Shown one piece after another: positions 1 through 6,416 of a stretch of DNA of 15,957 nt. The notes beneath the pieces are model-generated. The model saw nothing but the letters and a program-made list of their open reading frames with translations. It did no database searches and was not told the origin of the DNA. The stretch is from a bacterium. GTDB taxonomy: Bacteria > Bdellovibrionota_C > UBA2361 > SZUA-149. The stretch spans positions 1 through 15,957 of the forward strand of contig QIGM01000491.1 in NCBI GenBank assembly GCA_003230795.1. The letters are read 5' to 3'. The position numbers and the translations under genes are program-made. How positions within the stretch are numbered: the stretch's first letter is position 1; each line of letters opens with the position of its first letter.

Positions 1-990
1 GTTGTTGCCGTTTCCGGAGACGTCGCGTACGGCCTCTAGTTCGCTTAAGGTGGTTTCAGCGTTTGAGCCGTCGCCGGAGGCGGGGGAGCTGTAATCTCGC
101 CCGTCGTTGCTCACGATGCCGCCGCGAATTCCGATTGCGGGCCAGTCCGTGTGAAGTTCCTCGAACATTCCGCTTGGGATTTTTGCGCCGTTGCGGCTGA
201 AGCAGCCGGGGCAGGGGTTTCGTCCGATACTTACGGGGACACTGACGGGAACGACGGCGAGTGTGAGTTCGGCCATTGCCTCGAAAGATTCATCGTCTAA
301 ATTATCTTCTAGAGCGGGGATTAGGTAAACGGATGCTCCTCGTTGGACAGCGTATCGTGCGACAGGAATAATGCGGTCGACGATTCGTTGATATTCTCCC
401 TGCAAGACTGGGTCGTGTTGAATGCGATTGCGGAATTCTTCTGGAGAGATCTGGGTGCCAAAGGAATCTATTCGCGTGATATCGTATCGACGCTGGGCAG
501 GTCCATTCGCGAGATAGAATGCGATTGAAAGGCTGCGACCACCCTTGGTTAGTTCGGTAATTTCGTTAATCAAGAACTGATGGTCGAAAGAAAATGTACC
601 GTCGACTAGGTAGTTAATCGCGACGTTCTTAATACAGGCATCTACAATTACCGAGCGAATGCTTCGTGCTTGTTGATGAGCCTCCGGTTGCGTGCAGTGT
701 AAGCAGGCGAGCCCTCGCGGTGATTCGTTGATCAGGCTACCACAAGTTCCACTCGGATCTAAATCTACACTTGAATCTAAATCTAACTGTGCAAGCGGTT
801 CCGGTGCGGTGGAACTGTCGCTTGTGCTGCTTGCGGAGTCTGACGAAGTCTCGGTTGCAGTGGTTCCTCCGATTACTACTCTGGAGCGTTCTGAATTATT
901 GGAGCCTAGGTCTACGTCCTCATTCGTGCACGAGAGCAGCAGAGCGCAGAATACGAAGGGCGAAAGGCGTAGAAGTCGATTTGCAAGCAT
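1..990 (-). CDS. Predicted lipoprotein of unknown function, C-terminus cut off by window edge
   Basis: The frame is open from an ATG at 990 to base 1, giving at least 330 residues without a stop; the C-terminus is missing. The N-terminus looks like a lipoprotein signal: basic start (MLANRLLR), hydrophobic core, then LLLSC with the acylated Cys at residue 21. The residue after Cys is Thr, so outer-membrane sorting is plausible. A Ser/Thr-rich low-complexity linker follows (about residues 24-75). The folded part starts near residue 75 and carries two Cys pairs, CLHC (about 106-109) and CPGC (about 256-259). Alternating hydrophobic strands and helices, such as SLSIAFYLANG and ASVYLIPALED, recall a TIM-barrel or glycosidase-like fold, but I cannot assign a family. 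It lies 81 bases downstream of the response-regulator gene in the same direction. No clear Shine-Dalgarno precedes the ATG, so the start rests on the signal peptide. Confidence 0.8.
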   Translation of the reverse strand, partial: MLANRLLRLSPFVFCALLLSCTNEDVDLGSNNSERSRVVIGGTTATETSSDSASSTSDSSTAPEPLAQLDLDSSVDLDPSGTCGSLINESPRGLACLHCTQPEAHQQARSIRSVIVDACIKNVAINYLVDGTFSFDHQFLINEITELTKGGRSLSIAFYLANGPAQRRYDITRIDSFGTQISPEEFRNRIQHDPVLQGEYQRIVDRIIPVARYAVQRGASVYLIPALEDNLDDESFEAMAELTLAVVPVSVPVSIGRNPCPGCFSRNGAKIPSGMFEELHTDWPAIGIRGGIVSNDGRDYSSPASGDGSNAETTLSELEAVRDVSGNGNN

Positions 991-1017
991 AAGACGAAAT
1001 ACAGAGTTTCAATGCTA

Positions 1018-1034
1018 CGAGGGCTATAGCCTCG
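1018..1034. other. Small inverted repeat between regulator and lipoprotein genes
   Basis: The arms CGAGG (1018-1022) and CCTCG (1030-1034) enclose a 7-base loop; GGCTATAGCC inside it is also a perfect 10-base palindrome. It lies in the 81-base gap between the regulator stop (1072) and the lipoprotein start (990). No T-run follows on the minus strand, so it is a weak terminator candidate and could equally be an operator. Confidence 0.3.
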
Positions 1035-1071
1035 AAGTTTAACGGCTAAATGCGGAGTAGGCTAGTGGGAA

Positions 1072-2466
1072 TTAGTCTTCGGAGCCCTCTTCTCGCTGGA
1101 GAATTCGCCGAAATGAGCTGCGATCTAGTCCAAGGCTTTCAGCAGCCTTGGTTTGGTTGTTTTTGTGACGTCTGAGTGCATCTCTAACCAGGCTCGACTC
1201 GAACTCCTGTACTCGTTCGCGAAAATTTCTTCCGTGTGCGTCATCGCTTGAGGATGTTCGAGGTAGGACGATATCCTCGGGCATGATAAGCGCGCGCTCC
1301 GCGAAATGAGCTCGGTATACTCCGCCTTCAACGACAGCAAGAAGTTCACGAATATTTCCAGGCCAGGAGTAGGAGCAAAGTAGGGTCAGCGCTTCCGCGC
1401 TTAAGCTTCGGACGGCAAGTGCTTCTCTGCTCGCAACATCACAAACATGTTTGTTCGCAATATCTGGAAGGTCTATCAACCTGTCACGAAGCGGAGGAAG
1501 AGTGATCTGAAAATGAGCTACACGATGATAAAAATCGCTTCGAAGCTTCTGCTTTTTAGTGAGATCTTCTAAGGGCTGGTTGGTTGCCAGCAGTAGGCGA
1601 AAATCAGAACGACGGTCTCGATTCTCTCCCACACGACGAAAGGTTTTTTCTTGAAGCACATTGAGCAACATTACTTGCGTTTCTTTTGGAAGCTCATCGA
1701 CTTCGTCGATAAAGAGCGTACCGCGATCAGCCTCCTCGATTAAACCTTTTCTGTCTTCTGCAGCACCAGTAAAGGAGCCTTTCTTATGGCCAAAGAGCTC
1801 GCTGCTCGTAAGGTCGTTTGCGGTGAAGCTCGGTTGGTAACGAATGAAAGGGCCCTGTCTATCTCGAGAGAGGCGGTGTATTGCCTGAGCAATAATCCCT
1901 TTCCCTGTGCCCGTTTCGCCTGTAATCAGGACCGGTTGCAGCATTTGCGAGGCGTAGTAAACCGAGGAAAGAACTTCATTCATTCCAGAGTCTTTGCTGG
2001 AGAGACCTGTTTTCTTCGCTAGTTCTTGAGGCTGAGCTTCAGCAGAGGAGAAGTAGTCTCGTAGGAGAGTGGAGTATTGAGCCGCGTCGGTAAGGAGAGC
2101 GGAAAGGTGGTCAATGCGTGCTGGTTTTTCTAAAAAACTTGCTGCGCCTCGCTGTAAAGCTTGAATTCCGAATTCATCAGCTTGATGTCCGGTGAGAACG
2201 ACGACTCGAAGTGTGGGATCGAACTCGAGTAATTCAGAGATCAAGTTTAATCCAGATTCGGGGCCAAGCTCCGGATCGATCGTTAAATCAACAACTGCTG
2301 CCGAAGGACGCTTACTCTTTGCGAGGCGAAGCGCTGCTTTGGCTTCCTGGCAGGAGAAAAAACTAAAGCGTGGACAGTGAGTTTCTAAGGAGCGTTGTAG
2401 AGAGCGAGAAGCAGACTCGTCATCATCGACAAGGAGAATCGAAACTGATTCACTTGGGAATGCCAT
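1072..2466 (-). CDS. Sigma-54-dependent response regulator (NtrC/AtoC family)
   Basis: A 464-residue activator with the standard three-part layout. The receiver domain (about 8-125) has acidic residues D14-D16, phospho-acceptor D60 (AVVD), T102 and K114. The AAA+ domain (about 153-385) has Walker A GETGTGKG (183-190), the sigma-54 contact loop as GSFTGA (230-235, usually GAFTGA), Walker B LFIDE (251-255) and a sensor region around ATNQPL. A Fis-type helix-turn-helix closes the protein (about 436-460, NNQTKAAESLGLDRSSFRR). It should activate RNA polymerase carrying sigma-54 when phosphorylated. The ATG at 2466 is chosen because it overlaps the sthA stop (TAATG); an in-frame start at 2514 would add 16 residues that lie inside sthA. 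The receiver loop after D60 is about four residues longer than usual. No sensor kinase is encoded in the window, so its partner is unknown. Confidence 0.95.
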   Translation of the reverse strand: MAFPSESVSILLVDDDESASRSLQRSLETHCPRFSFFSCQEAKAALRLAKSKRPSAAVVDLTIDPELGPESGLNLISELLEFDPTLRVVVLTGHQADEFGIQALQRGAASFLEKPARIDHLSALLTDAAQYSTLLRDYFSSAEAQPQELAKKTGLSSKDSGMNEVLSSVYYASQMLQPVLITGETGTGKGIIAQAIHRLSRDRQGPFIRYQPSFTANDLTSSELFGHKKGSFTGAAEDRKGLIEEADRGTLFIDEVDELPKETQVMLLNVLQEKTFRRVGENRDRRSDFRLLLATNQPLEDLTKKQKLRSDFYHRVAHFQITLPPLRDRLIDLPDIANKHVCDVASREALAVRSLSAEALTLLCSYSWPGNIRELLAVVEGGVYRAHFAERALIMPEDIVLPRTSSSDDAHGRNFRERVQEFESSLVRDALRRHKNNQTKAAESLGLDRSSFRRILQREEGSED

Positions 2467-3878
2467 TATTCTCGAATCTTGTTTAGACCATCGAGTGCGG
2501 CAACTTTGTAGCACTCGGTAAGTGTTGGATAGTTAAAAACACCATCGGTGAGATATTCTAATCCGCCTCCAAGATGCAGCACAGCTTGACCGAGGTGAAG
2601 AATTTCAATCGCGCCTTCTCCTAGTGCGTGGATACCAAGGAGCTGTCTGGTCTCTCGGTGAAAGAGGATCTTCAGCATGCCGTTGTCATCACCGATAAGT
2701 AAGCCTCTTGCGATTTCCTTATATCGCGCGATACCAGTTTCGTAAGGTACCGCCTTTTCGGTAAGGCTGCCTTCAGTTTCGCCGACGAGCGACATTTCAG
2801 GGATAGTCCAAACGCCATACGGTAAGGGGATTTTGCCGCTTTGATCGGCAATGCCAAATGCGTGCGAAGCAGCAAGGCGACCCTGCTGCATGCCGGTTGA
2901 GGCCAGTGCAGGAAAACCAACAACGTCTCCAACCGCATAGATACTAGGCACAGACGTTTGGAAATGCTCGTTCACTTCGATTCGTCCGTACTTATCTGGA
3001 ATGACACCGACGACATCGAGATTGAGAGAATCAACCGCACCTTGGCGCCCTGCGGAAATGAGCACCGCCTCTGAAACGATTTTCTTACCGCTATCGAGAA
3101 AGGTCTCGACTTGTCCGTCGGCACGTCTAGTAACTCGGGAGACTTCTTCTCCAATGCGGAGCGTCATTCCAAGACTTCGGAGCTGATATTTCAGCGCCTC
3201 AACAATCTCTCGGTCAATGAAGCTCAGCAATGTCTTGCGAGCTTCAATAAGCGTAACTTTCACGCCGAGCACTGCGAACCAAGAGGCGTACTCTAAACCA
3301 ATGATTCCGCCGCCAACGACAGTAAGGTTTCTCGGAAGTTCTTTGAGAGTGAGCACGTCATCGGAGTCTAGAATCTTTTCGCCATCTACTTCAAATGCCG
3401 GGGGATGGTGAGGTTTGGTGCCCACAGCGACAACGAAGTGTTTTGCTGTCTTAACTCCAAGGTAGCCATTACCTTCAACCGTTATCTTGTTGGGTCCGAT
3501 GAAGCTGGCGCTGCCTTGTATTATCTCAATTCTGTTTCTCGCGAGCTGGTCTTCAATAACCTGATTCTCGTGAGAGACGATGTTCGATATCCGGTAAGTG
3601 AGATCGTCCATCGTAATTCGAGACTTTACTCGATACGCAGAGCCATAAATGGATCGCTCACGAAATCCAGTTAGGTAGAGGACGGCTTCTCGAAAGGATT
3701 TACTAGGGATAGTTCCAGTGTTGGTGCAAACGCCACCGAGTTCTTGGGTTTTTTCGACAATGGCGACACGTTTTCTCAGCTTCGCAGCCTGAATCGCGGC
3801 CTTTTGTCCGGACGGTCCACTCCCTATTACGATTAAATCGTAGTCAAACTTCCCCACTTCCCCCGATGACTTCGCCAT
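2466..3878 (-). CDS. sthA: Soluble pyridine nucleotide transhydrogenase (Si-specific NAD(P)+ transhydrogenase)
   Basis: This 470-residue cytosolic FAD enzyme (E. coli SthA has 466) transfers hydride between NADPH and NAD+, usually draining excess NADPH. It has the FAD-binding GSGPSG (19-24), the NAD(P) motif GGGIIGLEYAS (189-199), the second FAD motif YAVGDV (314-319) and a dimerisation domain ending in FNYPT and AALDGLN. The site that is a redox disulfide in lipoamide dehydrogenase and glutathione reductase reads GGVCTNTGTIPSK: C51 is kept but the second Cys is T56. That is the pattern of SthA and argues against a dihydrolipoamide dehydrogenase. The ATG at 3878 has AAAGGA six bases upstream; a GTG at 3914 would add 12 unlikely residues. 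The stop overlaps the regulator's start codon by one base, so translation is probably coupled. Confidence 0.93.
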   Translation of the reverse strand: MAKSSGEVGKFDYDLIVIGSGPSGQKAAIQAAKLRKRVAIVEKTQELGGVCTNTGTIPSKSFREAVLYLTGFRERSIYGSAYRVKSRITMDDLTYRISNIVSHENQVIEDQLARNRIEIIQGSASFIGPNKITVEGNGYLGVKTAKHFVVAVGTKPHHPPAFEVDGEKILDSDDVLTLKELPRNLTVVGGGIIGLEYASWFAVLGVKVTLIEARKTLLSFIDREIVEALKYQLRSLGMTLRIGEEVSRVTRRADGQVETFLDSGKKIVSEAVLISAGRQGAVDSLNLDVVGVIPDKYGRIEVNEHFQTSVPSIYAVGDVVGFPALASTGMQQGRLAASHAFGIADQSGKIPLPYGVWTIPEMSLVGETEGSLTEKAVPYETGIARYKEIARGLLIGDDNGMLKILFHRETRQLLGIHALGEGAIEILHLGQAVLHLGGGLEYLTDGVFNYPTLTECYKVAALDGLNKIRE

Positions 3879-3916
3879 TTTGTATCCTTTCTCGGCAAGC
3901 CCCGGTTTACCCACTT

Positions 3917-3956
3917 GAAAACCAGTTGGCCTACTAGAAAACCAGTTAGCCTGCTA
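3917..3956. repeat. Imperfect 20-bp tandem duplication over a stop codon
   Basis: Two adjacent 20-base copies (3917-3936 and 3937-3956), each beginning GAAAACCAGTT, differ at two positions; GAAAA continues after the second copy. The copies cover the last codons and TAA stop of the glycosidase-like lipoprotein (stop at 3946-3948) and much of the gap before sthA. On the minus strand the first copy ends the protein as FLAG-stop and the second is untranslated. Confidence 0.85.
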
Positions 3957-4962
3957 GAAAAGCGTAGAGATCGGAGATGAAAACAGGACCATTCATTCGG
4001 AGACCGAAGTTACCATCAGGTGGTCCTGTCTCTCCATACTGGTAGTAGTAGAAACGCTGAATTTTCCCTGGAAACTCTTCGTCGAGGAAGGGCCATACCG
4101 TTTCCACGTAGGCAAGCTGCCCGTCAGGTCCCATTTCTCCCGATTCGGTTACCCACACTGGTGGTCTCAAGGAATTTACGAAATCAGCTACGCCGCCGCC
4201 TCGAACAACTTGTTCAAACTGTTCTCCGTAGTAGTGAATCGCCCAAATATCGACGAGCGACTCAGCTCCAAGATTTTGGAGATCTTTGTTATAGTCGAGG
4301 TTTGTTCCACTGCCTTGTTGAATCGAACGAGTCGCGGCTAAGACAAGCAACCTTGTAGGGTCAGTGCGTCGAATAACTTCACTACCTAGTGCGAGCAGTT
4401 CAAAATAGTTTGCAGGATCAGTTAGTTCCAAGGCGGTGTCTGAGGCAACAACGGTATTATCAGGTTCGTTCCACACTTGCCATGCAAGAACTCCAGGTCT
4501 TCCAGCGTAGCGCTCAACGGTTGGTCTCAACCAACGTTCAATCCAAGTCGCACGTGGATTTCCGCCGATCCAGTTTGCGGGATCGGCCATCCAGTCAGGA
4601 GTGTGCGCAACGGTTATGAGAATATCGACGCCTGGTGGCACTGATTCAATAATCTCATCGAAAAATCCATAAAAAGGTTCTGCGTCGGGAGTTGGCTGCA
4701 CCTCGTTGGTCCAGGCGATTAAGATACGAACAAAGTTCAACCCCAGTGTGCCTTGTATTTCTGAGTACTGTTCGGGGATTGAACCGAACTCTCGATTGAC
4801 GAAGAAATTATTTACACCGGTTCTGGAGCGATCGATAGATTGGCGAGAGGGTGGATCGAGAGCAATGTCGATCAAGTCCTTAACTTCGGATGTGCAACTA
4901 AGACTAGTGCCGGCAACAAATAAAAGCAGTAGAGTTGTCAGAAATCTTTGATACTTATTCAT
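3946..4962 (-). CDS. Glycosidase-like lipoprotein (clan GH-A TIM-barrel)
   Basis: A 338-residue protein with a lipoprotein signal peptide (hydrophobic TTLLLLFVAG, lipobox SLSC, acylated C23). The rest reads as one (beta/alpha)8 barrel of the clan GH-A type. Visible markers in order are VAHTPDW (118-124), WNEPD (164-168) with E166 as the likely acid/base, AIHYYG (241-246), and WVTESG (270-275) with E273 as the likely nucleophile. Both catalytic glutamates are present, so it may be active on a glycoside; the substrate cannot be read from the sequence. GH39-like or GH5-like families are the closest guess. Thr follows C23, so outer-membrane placement is plausible. The ATG at 4962 has AGGT eight bases upstream, and a promoter candidate lies about 85 bases upstream. 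The gene ends 67 bases before sthA and may be transcribed with it. Confidence 0.85.
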   Translation of the reverse strand: MNKYQRFLTTLLLLFVAGTSLSCTSEVKDLIDIALDPPSRQSIDRSRTGVNNFFVNREFGSIPEQYSEIQGTLGLNFVRILIAWTNEVQPTPDAEPFYGFFDEIIESVPPGVDILITVAHTPDWMADPANWIGGNPRATWIERWLRPTVERYAGRPGVLAWQVWNEPDNTVVASDTALELTDPANYFELLALGSEVIRRTDPTRLLVLAATRSIQQGSGTNLDYNKDLQNLGAESLVDIWAIHYYGEQFEQVVRGGGVADFVNSLRPPVWVTESGEMGPDGQLAYVETVWPFLDEEFPGKIQRFYYYQYGETGPPDGNFGLRMNGPVFISDLYAFLAG

Positions 4963-5048
4963 TTAGAGGCACCTGTTCAATGTCGTCGAGCGTTAAGATA
5001 ATAACCTTCTATATCGTAGCATGTAGTAAGATGCAGCAACTTAGCAAA

Positions 5049-5079
5049 ATTATACGTAAATTTGTGTAAAAGGAGCCAA
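5049..5079 (-). promoter_or_regulatory. Sigma-70-like promoter candidate for the glycosidase-like lipoprotein
   Basis: On the minus strand a perfect TATAAT (5049-5054) lies 19 bases after TTGGCT (5074-5079, four of six matches to TTGACA). Transcription would start near 5041 and leave a leader of about 80 bases before the ATG at 4962. The surroundings are AT-rich. The spacer is longer than the preferred 17, so the -35 box is the weaker part. Confidence 0.45.
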
Positions 5080-5090
5080 TTTCTCGCCGA

Positions 5091-5945
5091 TTACATTTCT
5101 TGGAGGAGTGAGGTGTAAAGATCGGTGTAAAGATTCAGTTCTTCCAAAGCTTTATTGATTCCTGCCAAGGAGCCACTACTTTCAAAGGGTAGGCGCGACT
5201 TACTCGCCAAATTACGTTCCTCGAGGAACAAATAGATTCTATCAGCGGTAACTTCGAGGCATAGCCTCTTCTCTACTTCTGGGATACTGCCAAACGCGCC
5301 ACCGAGTAAGCGAGGACTATACGTTTCAAATCCCAGACGAACTTGATCCACTCTCAAGGGTGCGAGCTGGGTAATGCGCTGCACATTGAGGTCTTCAATC
5401 AGGCTCGTTTCTAATCCCTGTGCTTGTGGGTGCAGAGAATGAATTATGTTCCCCCGATTATCGAAGCGGTCGAACTTCGAATAGACTTGGTAGGAAAATG
5501 GCATTTCCTTTAGTTCGCTCAGGTCGTCTGGAAAATCCTGAAGTTTGTCGGGTAACACATAGACACTTCCATCTGAGTGAAACATCTCTTCTCGGTTAGC
5601 TGAGACCCCATCGAATATTCCCCCATTGAATATTGGTGGGGCACTACTAGACTCAAAACTCTCTCTCGGTCTTCCTCTGCGGTTGCTGAGGAGAAACACA
5701 GTCTTACCGTTCTCTTGCCTGACGCTCGTGTGCCCGAGAGTGGGTGCGAGTTCTGGGGAGTTTTTTAGTGCCTGGTCAACGAAGCTCGAAACTGGAATTT
5801 CGGGTGTTAATGCCGTTGCTGATAAGCGAACATGGAAGGCCGCATGACGTCGACGTCTTATGAGTGAGGTGCCGTGTTTTACTTGGACTGCAAGCTCAAG
5901 CATCGTGTTACTAGGGAGTTGAATACGTGGTGGATGAGCAAACAA
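5091..5945 (-). CDS. Conserved-looking protein of unknown function
   Basis: The frame gives 284 residues from a TTG at 5945 or 270 from the ATG at 5903 (MLELAVQVKHG). Neither start has a clear Shine-Dalgarno; ATG is the safer choice, but the basic and hydrophobic residues upstream could be real. No signal peptide or membrane segment is seen and no family is recognised. The protein looks like a soluble alpha/beta protein, with strand-like stretches such as RVDQVRLGFETY and KRLCLEVTADRIYLFLEE. The C-terminal NLYTDLYTS comes from a 12-base tandem duplication (5111-5134). It follows folB by 55 bases in the same direction and may be the last gene of a ppiD-folB unit. The first 30 or so residues are Arg-rich (LIRRRRHAAF). 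Function cannot be inferred. Confidence 0.75.
   Translation of the reverse strand: MFAHPPRIQLPSNTMLELAVQVKHGTSLIRRRRHAAFHVRLSATALTPEIPVSSFVDQALKNSPELAPTLGHTSVRQENGKTVFLLSNRRGRPRESFESSSAPPIFNGGIFDGVSANREEMFHSDGSVYVLPDKLQDFPDDLSELKEMPFSYQVYSKFDRFDNRGNIIHSLHPQAQGLETSLIEDLNVQRITQLAPLRVDQVRLGFETYSPRLLGGAFGSIPEVEKRLCLEVTADRIYLFLEERNLASKSRLPFESSGSLAGINKALEELNLYTDLYTSLLQEM
5111..5134. repeat. 12-bp in-frame tandem duplication
   Basis: GGTGTAAAGATC is followed directly by GGTGTAAAGATT. It is near the 3' end of the unknown gene and keeps the frame, producing adjacent LYTD and LYTS tetrapeptides in its C-terminal tail. Confidence 0.85.
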
Positions 5946-5979
5946 ACTGCTGCGATAGGCGCTATATTAGAGGGGTCGA

Positions 5980-5998
5980 CGCCGAAGTGATGACGGCG
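5980..5998. other. Small hairpin just after folB
   Basis: CGCCG (5980-5984) and CGGCG (5994-5998) pair around a 9-base loop, two bases after the folB stop on the minus strand. No T-run follows on that strand, so termination is doubtful; it could be a weak processing or attenuation element. Confidence 0.3.
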
Positions 5999-6000
5999 AG

Positions 6001-6384
6001 CTAAAAGCGCCTTCTCTCAATACGTATACCAACCCAGGCTGTCTCTGGCACGACGAATTTTTTGATGGTCAGCTCGATAACGCTGCTTGCGGGGAACTGT
6101 TCGAAAGCGGCTTTGGTGAGCGCCTCTCCAAGCTCTTCGACTAAAGTCCAGCTACGAGCCTGGGCGACTGCTTTGAAGCACTCAGCGAGTGTTGCGTAAC
6201 AGAGGCCGGTGTCTAGGTCGACGCTGCTAGCAACCGAGCCTAAACCATTCTCTAGTCCGACACTCGTGCTTATTAGCAAACGTTGTGGGAAGGATCGCTC
6301 CTGCTCTGTCAGACCAATCTCACAGTGAATACACTGGTCCTCAATTAGAATACGGTCTTTTGTCGCAGGGCAGCTATCCGACAT
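6001..6384 (-). CDS. folB: Dihydroneopterin aldolase
   Basis: A 127-residue protein, close to the 115-125 usual for the family. FolB converts 7,8-dihydroneopterin to 6-hydroxymethyl-7,8-dihydropterin and glycolaldehyde in folate synthesis, as a cytosolic octamer. Matches include the opening ILIEDQCIHCEIGLTEQER (substrate-loop Glu within EIGLTEQER), the LVEELGEAL helix with the conserved Glu, and TIKKFVVPE near the C-terminus with the active-site Lys (K108 or K109). The ATG at 6384 has GAGGA six bases upstream. It lies 32 bases after ppiD in the same direction and is probably co-transcribed. No other folate gene is present in the window. Confidence 0.88.
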   Translation of the reverse strand: MSDSCPATKDRILIEDQCIHCEIGLTEQERSFPQRLLISTSVGLENGLGSVASSVDLDTGLCYATLAECFKAVAQARSWTLVEELGEALTKAAFEQFPASSVIELTIKKFVVPETAWVGIRIERRRF

Positions 6385-6416
6385 TTTTTCCTCGACTCAG
6401 GTCCTCAACTTTGGTG

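Noticed and set aside
692..1042. 116-codon plus-strand frame
   Set aside because: It lies antisense to the lipoprotein signal and linker region, has skewed composition and no family likeness.
2467..2514. Start of the response regulator at 2514
   Set aside because: It would overlap sthA by 49 bases; the ATG at 2466 fits the overlapping stop and normal receiver N-terminus.
3879..3914. GTG start of sthA at 3914
   Set aside because: The ATG at 3878 has a well-placed AAAGGA, and the extra residues are not typical of SthA.
4020..4358. 112-codon plus-strand frame
   Set aside because: It is a shadow of the glycosidase-like lipoprotein, Arg/Leu-rich as antisense frames here tend to be.
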